Shown here: piece after piece, positions 9,736-18,900 of the stretch
Position numbering within the stretch: position 1 is the first letter of the stretch
Layout of the letters: each line of letters begins with the position of its first letter
Assembly: GCA_012798065.1 (NCBI GenBank)
Contig: JAAZNW010000087.1
Location: forward strand, 1 to 42,432
DNA: 42,432 bases
DNA from: Chloroflexota bacterium
Lineage (GTDB): Bacteria; Chloroflexota; Anaerolineae; Anaerolineales; Anaerolineaceae
Reading direction: 5' to 3'
Notes under the pieces: model-generated
Database searches by the model: none
Told to the model about the DNA's origin: nothing
What the model saw: only the letters and a program-made list of their open reading frames with translations
Program-made: the position numbers and the translations under genes

Positions 9736-10248
9736 TTACTGCCCGATAAAAACTTCGCAGCTGCCTATTTTCTCGAAACTGGCCAATTTGTTCACTGCCT
9801 GCAGCCACAATTCGGTAGACACGTTCGTAGAAAAGTGCTCTGGCAGCAGGTCGGCCCAATGAATTTGATTGATTACCTGGTCAATTCCATTTTGGCTGAT
9901 TTGAGCGCAAAATTGAGAGATTACCTTCTGACCATGCGAGAGAATTGTCTGGCGCTCTAATGGGGTGAGAGGTGGTTGAGAAGGGGAAGAGGGGTTTTCC
10001 AGCCCCAGCCAGGTTTCAATTGAAGAAGCCGAAAAATTGTCAACCAGAAAATAGCCGTTTGTTTTTATGTGGAACTTGCGCTCGATCTTCCTGATCACCC
10101 GGTCAGGTATTTTGGCGTCACGGGTCAAACGGAAAAAGGAGAATGAGTCGTCTTCTTGCTCTGTATCTGCGGGTGGGTAGAGCGAGACAAACGCCAGGTG
10201 AGGGGGGGTGGCATCACGCACGAACAACCCCCATACAGATACCAGCAT
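9736..10248 (-). CDS. Hypothetical protein (170 aa)
   Basis: Complete ATG ORF between annotated genes on the same strand; no domain recognised. Confidence 0.6.
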   Translation of the reverse strand: MLVSVWGLFVRDATPPHLAFVSLYPPADTEQEDDSFSFFRLTRDAKIPDRVIRKIERKFHIKTNGYFLVDNFSASSIETWLGLENPSSPSQPPLTPLERQTILSHGQKVISQFCAQISQNGIDQVINQIHWADLLPEHFSTNVSTELWLQAVNKLASFEKIGSCEVFIGQ

Positions 10249-10287
10249 AGGTGAATCCCCACCCAGTTCTGAAACTTGAAAGATTAA

Positions 10288-10434
10288 TTAATTTTGCTGG
10301 GCTGATATAGGCTCAAGGCTGTTGTTGGGGGCTGTCTTTTTCAGGTGACCATCCAAGTGAGCAGCTGCCTGGAATCCAAAATAGACAGACACCAAAAAGA
10401 GAAGGGCGATCAATGCCAGGGCGATTTTCTTCAT
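10288..10434 (-). CDS. Hypothetical 48-aa single-TM small protein
   Basis: Not in supplied ORF track; minus-strand translation MKKIALALIALLFLVSVYFGFQAAAHLDGHLKKTAPNNSLEPISAQQN*. Confidence 0.5.
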   Translation of the reverse strand: MKKIALALIALLFLVSVYFGFQAAAHLDGHLKKTAPNNSLEPISAQQN

Positions 10435-10459
10435 GTGAAGACAGGCTTTCAAATAAGTG

Positions 10460-10494
10460 ACAGATGATAAGATTCTATCATCTGTTTGACAGAT
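10460..10494. promoter_or_regulatory. Overlapping inverted repeats (mutually exclusive hairpins or clustered operator half-sites)
   Basis: + strand acagatgata-agattc-tatcatctgt (10460-10485, 10-bp perfect arms) and atctgt-ttg-acagat (10480-10494) share the arm atctgt. Confidence 0.5.
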
Positions 10495-10528
10495 ACATCC
10501 CTAATCAACCAAGGCGATGGATTAACGG

Positions 10529-10747
10529 TCACATGACCAGCAGGGTAACAGAGTAAATCAGCAGCCCGCTGGCGAAACCCACGCAAAAAACGAGAAGCAC
10601 GATGGCAATTTTTCGCATCATCCCTTTATCCTGTGAAGCCAGATAGGTTGATCGCACAATGGTGCGCAGCAGGCTTGATTTGGTCAACAACGTGATGATG
10701 AGGTTCCAGAAACTCAGTTCAATCGAATTGATAATCTCAGCAATCAT
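10529..10747 (-). CDS. Hypothetical 72-aa membrane protein
   Basis: MIAEIINSIELSFWNLIITLLTKSSLLRTIVRSTYLASQDKGMMRKIAIVLLVFCVGFASGLLIYSVTLLVM; hydrophobic C-terminal TM. Confidence 0.65.
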   Translation of the reverse strand: MIAEIINSIELSFWNLIITLLTKSSLLRTIVRSTYLASQDKGMMRKIAIVLLVFCVGFASGLLIYSVTLLVM

Positions 10748-10755
10748 CGCACCCT

Positions 10756-10974
10756 CTATCTTGAAGTGGTGAGCTTCAGGATCTTGCCATTTTCATCTGA
10801 AACAACCCGAACCGTACGTGAAAGTGTTTTACCATCGGCTGTTTTTGCCTGCCCATGGAAGATCAACTGATATTTATCAGCAGGTAAGGCTTTCACCCGT
10901 GGAGGAGCCCCTTTTAATTCGGGGAACTGCCTGTAAACGGAAGTGCAAACGGCGTTTTTTATCCTGGCGTCCAT
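10756..10974 (-). CDS. Hypothetical 72-aa protein downstream of ftsZ
   Basis: Internal ATG start MDARIKNAVCTSVYRQFPELKGAPPRVKALPADKYQLIFHGQAKTADGKTLSRTVRVVSDENGKILKLTTSR; 10-bp gap after ftsZ. Confidence 0.7.
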   Translation of the reverse strand: MDARIKNAVCTSVYRQFPELKGAPPRVKALPADKYQLIFHGQAKTADGKTLSRTVRVVSDENGKILKLTTSR

Positions 10975-10984
10975 GGCGCTCCTT

Positions 10985-12151
10985 TCACCTGGCTTTGCGC
11001 CGCATAAAGGCCGGAACGTCGAGCTCCGATTGGGCGGCTGCCAGCTCGGGGTGAACATCCGGAATATTCTCCTGGTAAGAATTACCGGGAGAGAGAGAGG
11101 TTTCTTTGTCTGTGTCTTCAGCAGGTGTCATCACAGGTACAGGGCGCTTCATCCGTTGTGGGTCGAGCGCAGTGGTGCCAATGCCGGTTAATACCAGGAT
11201 GACCTGAACCCGGTCTTCCATCCTGTCATCACAGATGATGCCAGGGACAATCTCGGCCATTCCACCGCTCTTTTCCTGCAAGGTGTTGAGCGCTTCCGTG
11301 ACCTCAAAGAAGGGAAGGTCGTTACCACCAGTGAAGTTGGCAATGATCCCGCTGGCGTCTTCCAAATCAATAGATTCAAGCATGGGGTGGTGCAAGGCGT
11401 GTTCGAGCGCGTCACTTACGCGGTTTTCACCTTTCCCTGTTCCAATTGCCAGCAGCGAGCCACCACCATTCAGCATCATGTTCTTGATATGCGAAAAGTC
11501 CACATTGATCAAACCTGGCTGGGTGATTAGTTCGGAAATTCCCTGGATGCCCTGCCGCAGGATATCATCTGCGAGACGGAACGCCATTTCAATAGGCAGG
11601 TTACGTGGAGCCACCTGCAACAGGCGGTCATTGGGGACTGTGATGAGCGTATCTGTGTGCTGCTGCAGCATTAATAACCCATTGCGAGCGTTCGTTTGCC
11701 TGCGCCCAATTTCAAAGGAAAAAGGCAGGCTGACAACCGCAACCACTACCGCCCCCACGGACTTGGCCACCCGGGCAGCGACGGGAATGGCGCCGGTACC
11801 CGTTCCGCCACCCATACCAGCTGTTAGGAAGACCATATCAGCGCCCGTAAGCGCGCTAGTGAGTTCAGCGATGCTCTCTTCTGCGGCAGCCTGACCCACC
11901 GCCGGGTCGCCGCCTGCACCGAGACCGCGGGTGATTTTTCGACCCAACTGGATCTTGAGGTCAGCCTGGCTGTGTTGCAGCACCTGAGCATCAGAATTAG
12001 CGGCGATAAATTGCACTCCTTCAAGCCCAAGTTCGATCATACGGTCGACCGCGTTTTGACCGCCACCTCCCAGTCCGATTACTTTTAGAACTGGCGGATT
12101 GGCTTTGATGGGAGTGCGCGCAACGTGGGAGTGGAAGGTTGAGTAATCCAT
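10985..12151 (-). CDS. ftsZ: Cell division protein FtsZ
   Basis: 388 aa; VIGLGGGGQNAVDRM, tubulin signature GGGTGTGAIPVAARVA, C-terminal peptide ELDVPAFMRRKAR. Confidence 0.98.
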   Translation of the reverse strand: MDYSTFHSHVARTPIKANPPVLKVIGLGGGGQNAVDRMIELGLEGVQFIAANSDAQVLQHSQADLKIQLGRKITRGLGAGGDPAVGQAAAEESIAELTSALTGADMVFLTAGMGGGTGTGAIPVAARVAKSVGAVVVAVVSLPFSFEIGRRQTNARNGLLMLQQHTDTLITVPNDRLLQVAPRNLPIEMAFRLADDILRQGIQGISELITQPGLINVDFSHIKNMMLNGGGSLLAIGTGKGENRVSDALEHALHHPMLESIDLEDASGIIANFTGGNDLPFFEVTEALNTLQEKSGGMAEIVPGIICDDRMEDRVQVILVLTGIGTTALDPQRMKRPVPVMTPAEDTDKETSLSPGNSYQENIPDVHPELAAAQSELDVPAFMRRKAR

Positions 12152-12153
12152 GT

Positions 12154-13512
12154 TTACCTCTCTGCGAGTTGAGTTGCAATACTTGTACCATCCCCACTGA
12201 TACGCTCAACGACAGAACCGGAACGGCGTAATTCCTCAAGAGAGGTTTCAGGGAAGGACTGTTCACCGCCTATTACGGTAACGCGTCTGGCAAGAGCTGC
12301 TTCTCGGATTGAAAAGCCAATCGTAGGGCGGTGTTTCTGAACGAAGGCGCGGGTAACATCGAGATGAAAGTCAGCGACGCCCCATTCATACACAGGGATA
12401 AGCAGGTAATGATCGATCGGGTGGCCTGTGAAGGATTTAATTGGCGTGGATTCTGCTTCAACAAGGAGGTCTGCTTTTTCTAAGGGTACGTTCGCATGGT
12501 TGGAAGCTCCAGGCACTTGAGCCTGCATCAACAGGTCAGCCACGGGCAAATAGTCTTCAGGAGATTTATACCAGGCGCAGGCAAACTCCTCCGAGTCTGG
12601 TTCTGCGGAGAGTAAATAAAAACTACAACTTATCACATAATCAGGAATGGCGGTTTTCGAAGAATTCTCTTTAAGCATTTCCATGATGCTTAAGCAGATT
12701 CCGGCATGCACCTCGGGAGAGTAGGGTTGACCTGGTTCTCGAATTCCTGCGCCCAACATGAAAATCGGTAAATCCTGGTCACAAACTGTTCGAGCCGTGG
12801 CCTGCAGCCATTCAAAATTAAAGAATCCACGTTGATCCTGTCCTTGCGCATCAGTGATATAGGGTAATGATTTTGGCCATTTCTGCGGCCCGCCCGCGCC
12901 GTAATCCAACTCGTGATTAAAGGTGAAAGCGTAAGAAGCCAAACCCATTTGCTTGATCAAAGATGAATGACCGCGTCTTTGTATTGACTGAAGAGATTGC
13001 TTGAGGAAGGAAAGGTCCCAGTAACTTCCTCCGGGTTGGAGGGGTGGGAAAATGGGCATCATTTCGGCTTTGACTGTTGCCGTGGCTAAAGGTAAAAAGC
13101 GGTCGACGAACCTTTCAACAAGGTTTTGTTGTACCCATCCGGCAGCGGACCAGTTCGCCATATCATTCGGGCGATCAAAAAGAATTATGTGTTTCACACC
13201 CCAACGCGCGTAGGCCGCCAGAATGGCTTTCAGGTCTGCGGGTGAAGGGGTGTTGGGCAGCGGCAAGGGAATGTGAACCAATGGGGTAATACCGGCTTTG
13301 ATTAATGCGGTGATGAACTGTTCGGGGATGGCGCGGGAGGTATCAGAGAGGAGCACCAACCAGGCGCACTTGAGCCGCTGCAGCACAGGCAGCCAGTTGG
13401 AAAGGTCTTTATTCGTATAATGGGAAGTATCCGGGAAGTAGTGGATTCCGACCCGGCCAGTGACGAGTTCCCTGGTTTTCTTGCTTTTCAATATCATGCG
13501 GCACCTCGCCAA
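12154..13512 (-). CDS. Uncharacterised protein upstream of ftsZ (possible TIM-barrel/glycoside-hydrolase-like fold)
   Basis: 452 aa ORF ending 2 nt before the ftsZ start; motifs such as GIHYFPDTSHY, LVHIPLPLP, FNHELDYGAGG; no confident family. Confidence 0.75.
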   Translation of the reverse strand: MARCRMILKSKKTRELVTGRVGIHYFPDTSHYTNKDLSNWLPVLQRLKCAWLVLLSDTSRAIPEQFITALIKAGITPLVHIPLPLPNTPSPADLKAILAAYARWGVKHIILFDRPNDMANWSAAGWVQQNLVERFVDRFLPLATATVKAEMMPIFPPLQPGGSYWDLSFLKQSLQSIQRRGHSSLIKQMGLASYAFTFNHELDYGAGGPQKWPKSLPYITDAQGQDQRGFFNFEWLQATARTVCDQDLPIFMLGAGIREPGQPYSPEVHAGICLSIMEMLKENSSKTAIPDYVISCSFYLLSAEPDSEEFACAWYKSPEDYLPVADLLMQAQVPGASNHANVPLEKADLLVEAESTPIKSFTGHPIDHYLLIPVYEWGVADFHLDVTRAFVQKHRPTIGFSIREAALARRVTVIGGEQSFPETSLEELRRSGSVVERISGDGTSIATQLAER

Positions 13513-13560
13513 CCCTACGTTTTACGTAACCGGAAAGTTGCAAGAAATGAGCCAGAGCAA

Positions 13561-13587
13561 TTGGCACAACCCTAATTCTGCTATAAT
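13561..13587 (+). promoter_or_regulatory. Candidate sigma70-type promoter for the SDR-GH57 unit
   Basis: TTGGCA (13561-13566), 15-bp spacer, TATAAT (13582-13587); ATG at 13597. Confidence 0.5.
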
Positions 13588-13596
13588 TCCCTCGTT

Positions 13597-14493
13597 ATGA
13601 TCCTTGTCACGGGCGGTACTGGATTTATCGGGCGGTCACTTATTCAGGCGCTGGTATCTTCAGGCGAACAAGTACGAGTTTTATTGCGCCCTTCGAAAAC
13701 ATCTCCCAACTTCCCTAAAGGCATCTCCGTTGAGGTAGCGGTGAGCAGCTTTTCAGACCAGCGCAGTTTGCGCGCTGCGTTGAAAGGGGTCGATTTTTTG
13801 TATCATTTCGCAGGGGCTGAACGTCAAGGACTCAACGCGAATTTGAATCAGATCGATGTGGAAGGCACCGCCACATTGATGCGCGCTGCCAAAGACACCA
13901 ACCTCAAACGGGTCTTTTATTTGAGCCATCACGGCGCTGATCGGGGGTCGGCTTACCCGGTGATGAAGGCCAAGGGCATCGCTGAGAATTGGATTATGGA
14001 TAGCGGTATCCCTTACACGATTTTGAGAACAGGAGCAGTATTTGGACCCGGGGACCAATTTACCATCCCGCTCACCAGGCTGCTGCGCATTTCACCCTAT
14101 TTCACCTTGATGCCGGGAGATGGTTCCAACCTTCTGCAACCCATCTGGATTGAAGATTTGGTGACCTGTATCTTGTTGGCTGCGGCAGACGATAATAAGC
14201 GAAACCGGGTTATTCCCGTAGGTGGAATAGAGTATCTGACTTATCTTGAAATTCTCAAGCTGGTGATGAAGCAAACTGGTATCCAAAGGAAACCGCTCGG
14301 CGTGACGCCTGAATTTCTGCGCGGGTTAACCTTGTGGATCGCCCAGGTTTACCCGAAATTACCAGTATCCATCTTCTGGCTGGATTATCTGGCGGTTGAC
14401 CGCATTACCAGCCTGGATTCAGTTCCACGTGAGTTCGGTTTGATTCCAGCCAGGTTTAAAAACAAGATCGATTATCTGAATAAGAAGATTTAA
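13597..14493 (+). CDS. NAD(P)-dependent epimerase/dehydratase (SDR, NmrA/NDUFA9-like)
   Basis: MILVTGGTGFIGRSLIQAL Rossmann motif; 298 aa. Confidence 0.88.
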   Translation: MILVTGGTGFIGRSLIQALVSSGEQVRVLLRPSKTSPNFPKGISVEVAVSSFSDQRSLRAALKGVDFLYHFAGAERQGLNANLNQIDVEGTATLMRAAKDTNLKRVFYLSHHGADRGSAYPVMKAKGIAENWIMDSGIPYTILRTGAVFGPGDQFTIPLTRLLRISPYFTLMPGDGSNLLQPIWIEDLVTCILLAAADDNKRNRVIPVGGIEYLTYLEILKLVMKQTGIQRKPLGVTPEFLRGLTLWIAQVYPKLPVSIFWLDYLAVDRITSLDSVPREFGLIPARFKNKIDYLNKKI

Positions 14494-14499
14494 CACCGC

Positions 14500-15918
14500 A
14501 TGCCTGAAAATCGAGCGTTCTGCATCCATGCCCATTTTTACCAACCCCCGCGCGAGGATCCTTTCACGGGGAAGATCCCTGAAGAAGCGGGTGCGGCGCC
14601 ATTTGCCAATTGGAATGAACGCATTCTGGCGACCTGCTACCAGCCAAATGTGGAGGAGCGTAACTTCAGTCAGTTGAGCTTTAATCTTGGCCCAACACTC
14701 GTCGAATGGATGAGCCAACACGCGCCAGATGTACTCGATAGGATTGTCCAGGAAGACGCGCTTAATGCCACCCTTTATGGCACTGGGAACGCGATCGCTC
14801 AACCATACCATCACACCATCCTCCCACTGGCGAGCAATGAAGATAAACGCACCCAGGTGTTATGGGGGATTGCGGCTTTTAATCATGTTTTTGTCAGGGC
14901 TCCCCTGGGAATGTGGTTACCTGAAACAGCCGTAGATTATGAGTCGTTGCGTGTGTTGGCATCTGCTGGTATTCAATTTACCATGCTGGCTCCCTGGCAG
15001 GTTGAGGTGATTGAAGGAGAATCACCCTATTTAGTCGAACTGGGTGCGGGAAAATCAATCATCGTGTTTGTGTATCATGGTGGGCTGAGCTCCACTGTCA
15101 GTTTTGATGCCTTTGCGACGAGCAATGCGGATGCTTTTGCTGAGTTCTACTTGAAACCGGAAATCGACCGATTCAACCCCAATCAATTTTTATTGATAGC
15201 CACTGATGGTGAATTGTATGGTCACCATCAACCCTATCGCGAAAAATTTCTCTCCAGGCTGTTGGATGGATCATCCAACGGCATTGGATTGCGGGCGACA
15301 TATCCCGCTTTGTGGATGAAAAATCACCAGGTAACGGGAAGGGCGCGCATTGTAGAAAACACGTCTTGGAGTTGTTTTCACGGTATTGACCGCTGGCGGA
15401 CTGAGTGCGATTGCACGGCTGGGAGTACCTGGAAAGCGGGTTTACGTGAAGGGCTCTCCCTGATTGCGGCACGCATCGACGACGCCTTTAGCGAAATTTG
15501 TGCAGCGCATGGGTTGGACCCCATTACCGCGAGAAATGACTATATCCAAGTAATGCTTGGAATGGACACTTTCGAACAGTGGCTGTCAAAAACAAGCGGC
15601 AAAGAGGTCTCATCCATTGGTAAACGCAAGCTGGCCACGTTGTTTAGTGCCCAAAGGTTGCGTCAGCAAATGTTTAGCTCGTGCGGCTGGTTTTTTGACG
15701 AATTAGCACGTATTGAACCGCGCAACAACCTGGCCTACGCCGCGCACGCGGTCGTTTTGATGGAGTCACTGACCAGCATGGACTTTCACAGCGTGGCGCA
15801 GCCCGCATTACGCGAAGCGGTCAGTCATACAAGCGGTGAAACCGCCTTTGACTTTTTTATTTTTGCCTACCAACGGTTCAAGAATTTACAGAAGACTGCC
15901 CAGGCGAATGTTGGTTGA
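14500..15918 (+). CDS. Glycoside hydrolase family 57 protein (DUF3536-type)
   Basis: FCIHAHFYQPPREDPFTGKIP; GMWLPETAVDYESL; ATDGELYGHHQ; 6-bp gap to the SDR. Confidence 0.88.
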   Translation: MPENRAFCIHAHFYQPPREDPFTGKIPEEAGAAPFANWNERILATCYQPNVEERNFSQLSFNLGPTLVEWMSQHAPDVLDRIVQEDALNATLYGTGNAIAQPYHHTILPLASNEDKRTQVLWGIAAFNHVFVRAPLGMWLPETAVDYESLRVLASAGIQFTMLAPWQVEVIEGESPYLVELGAGKSIIVFVYHGGLSSTVSFDAFATSNADAFAEFYLKPEIDRFNPNQFLLIATDGELYGHHQPYREKFLSRLLDGSSNGIGLRATYPALWMKNHQVTGRARIVENTSWSCFHGIDRWRTECDCTAGSTWKAGLREGLSLIAARIDDAFSEICAAHGLDPITARNDYIQVMLGMDTFEQWLSKTSGKEVSSIGKRKLATLFSAQRLRQQMFSSCGWFFDELARIEPRNNLAYAAHAVVLMESLTSMDFHSVAQPALREAVSHTSGETAFDFFIFAYQRFKNLQKTAQANVG

Positions 15919-18900
15919 AATCGAATAGTCGGTCGAACTGATAGCCTGATTTTGCTTCTAACTTCTTCAACTTGCCCAAGAGCTGATTAAGATTCAAGAC
16001 AACCTCGGTGATGGTGGAAGCATCCGCGCCTGGGTTTGCTATATACTGGTAAAGTGCGATGAGAGACAGCCACCAGACAAGGGTTTCAAATGATTCACGG
16101 TTGTACCACAGCACATCCTGGTAACGGTTCACGCGCAACAGGGTTTGCACCTGCGGGTCTGTAAACCAGCGGACGATTATTTCCTCCATTGGTTCATTTT
16201 TCGTCGCGTTGTACCATCCCTGGTGGGTGATGCCGATTCGTAAAAGAAGGGCGCTGTTTTGGATCTCCTGGCTGGTAACGCCCATTGATTGCAGTACCTC
16301 AATGAAAGTTTTATTCAGGCGGAATTCGTCAAGCCAAGCGAGGGACTGTTCTGAAAAATCTTCCTGGCTGGCAACTTTGCCCAGCCGGCTTGTGAGTGAC
16401 AGCATCAACAAAGTTACCCGCAGGGCAGGGCTTTGCTCCAAATGGTTTTCAAGCGCGTCAAGAAACGTCGAGGTTGAAGGGGAGAGTCTAGTGACGCGTT
16501 TTTTCAACTCTTGAGAAAACATGAGAGCAGTCAAGAAGAGAGAGCTGGTTTCCTGTTGGAGACTGCGTAATTCACCTGAGTTACCAGTGTAAAGCGCCAC
16601 GCCCTGCAAAAATTTGCCTATCCTTTCCTGTATTTCCCGGGCTTCAGTACTGTCCAACGTCGGGCTGGTGGAATATTTTTGCAGTAAATACCCCAGGTAA
16701 CCTTGATTGACAATCACCTGGAAGGGTTCCAATACTGGTTTAAGGGTCAGTTCGTTCAACGCCTGGGCTATATCCGGCACGCCCTGTCTACCAATCAGTC
16801 CGTATAAAGATGCGTAATCATGAGCAGAATCAGCATGAACAACCTGAAAATCTAGCAGGGTTTGGTAATGATAAGCGTGAAGCCGGAAGAAAAAACCACG
16901 ATCTAACACTTCATCCAAGGGGCGAAGGTATTGAAGTTGTGAGATCTGGTCACGAAAGACCAGCCAGCCGTTACGGTCAGCCGGCAAATGCAGCGCTTGG
17001 GCGATTGAGACCTGTTCCAGTTTTTTTTCCTGTCCATAACAGCGAAGCTGAGGAACGGAAGTATGCACCCAACCTTCCGTGTCTTCATACCGATTATTAA
17101 ATACGATGAGTGCGGCATTTCCAGCGTCATAGTTCGTATAGGCGTACACATTCTCGTTCACGTTGCCATTGTTCGTGAAAAAGTCATACAGGTTGAAGTG
17201 ATCAACCCCGGCGAACAGGCGGCGTTGGTGTAATAAGGGAAAAATTTCTCGTTCATGCCTGGAGACCAAATCGTTATCTACCGGTTCATCCCAGTAGGCT
17301 TTACGGTATTCCATACCGTATTTCTCCGAGAACCCTTCAATTTGGCCGTGACCCAGCATAGGCAGACCGGGCATGGTTGCCATGAGCATGCAGATGCCGA
17401 AATACTTATCACTTTTTCCGAATTGCTCGACGGCAGTACGCTCATCGGGATTGTTCATAAAATTGACATAACGTTTGAGAATTTCCGGGTCAAATTCCAA
17501 AGTGTTGCGCATTAGCCGGCGGTAGCCGGCATTGTCTTCATTGCGCAGCATATTCATGAAAGCGCTGTTATACACCCGGTGCATCCCGAGCGTACGCACA
17601 AAATAGCCTTCCATAAGCCAGAAGGCTTCGGCGAGCAGCAGGGTATCGGGGGCTTCTACTGCCACCCGGTCTACCACTTCACGCCAAAATTCAACCGGGA
17701 ACAAACGGTTGAACTCTTCAGCAGTAAGGCTATGCTCGGAACGTGATGGGATCGCCCCTCCGGAGCCAGGCACCGGGAACCAGAGGCGCTGGTAATGTTT
17801 TTTCGCCAACGTCATCGCCGCGTCAAACCGGATAATTGGGAACCTGTGGGCAACTTCTAAAATAGTTTGAATGACAGCCTCGCGGACCTCAGGGTTGAGA
17901 TAGTTTAACTGGGCGGTGTCATTCCAGGGCATCGAGGTGCCATCGTTTCCATGGTACACATAGTCCACCTGTCCATTACGCAAATCCTGGCGTTTGAACA
18001 CCACAGCGGCGTCTGTACGGTCATAGTAATGATCTTCTATCTGTATCCTCACATCAGGATGCGAGGAAAGATTTTCCCCATTGAAACTGTAAGAAGGATA
18101 GGGGCTGTAATCTAAAGAAAGGAAGCGGTCAGGATGATGGATTACCCAGTCGGAATCAATGCCCATGTGATTTGGAACCATGTCGCTGGCCAGACGGATG
18201 CCAAAGCGGGCAGCATTTTCTTTTAGCGCTAAATACGCGTTTTCTCCACCCAGGTCAGCCGCGATCTGGTAAGAATGCAGCGAATACGCCGAAGAAATGG
18301 CTTCTGGGTTGCCGCATAATTTTTTAATGCGGGCAGAAGCCGGGCTGCGTTCCCATAAACCGATCAGCCATAGACCTGTTATTCCCCAACGAGATAAAGT
18401 CTCGAGCTCATCAAGGGGAATCTGGTCAAGGCGGTTTATCTCGCGCTGATATTTTTTGCTCAACTGGTCGAGCCACACATAGCTATTCTTCGCCATCAGC
18501 ACCAGCCGTGGCATCCATTCACGGTCTTTGCTGAACGCCTCAATCTCAGAAGAACCGCCTGCCTGAAAAAATCCATCACGGTCATAAACCGGGATGGCCG
18601 TGACGCCTGGCCCGGTGATGCCAAGCTTGTTTTCTTCCTTGATAAGGTCAAGGCTGGAAAGCAAACGGTACAGGTAATCTCCCAGTAACATAGCCCAATG
18701 TTCGCGAATGTACTCTAATTGCCCTGTGATGGAATCAGGGACTGCAATCGCCGGGCTGCGCAACATATTCGTCAATGGAAAGTTGGAAGGCCCAAAATAT
18801 GGTTGCAGAGCAAAAAAGTGATTAATCTCAGATATAAACAGGGCGTAACGGGAATCGTTGATAAAGGTTTTTTCGGCAAATAATTCTCTATATGAGTCAA

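Noticed and set aside
9632-9859. 75-aa minus ORF upstream of the FKBP gene
   Set aside because: Overlaps the 170-aa ORF in another frame and has low-complexity, non-conserved-looking sequence; likely spurious.
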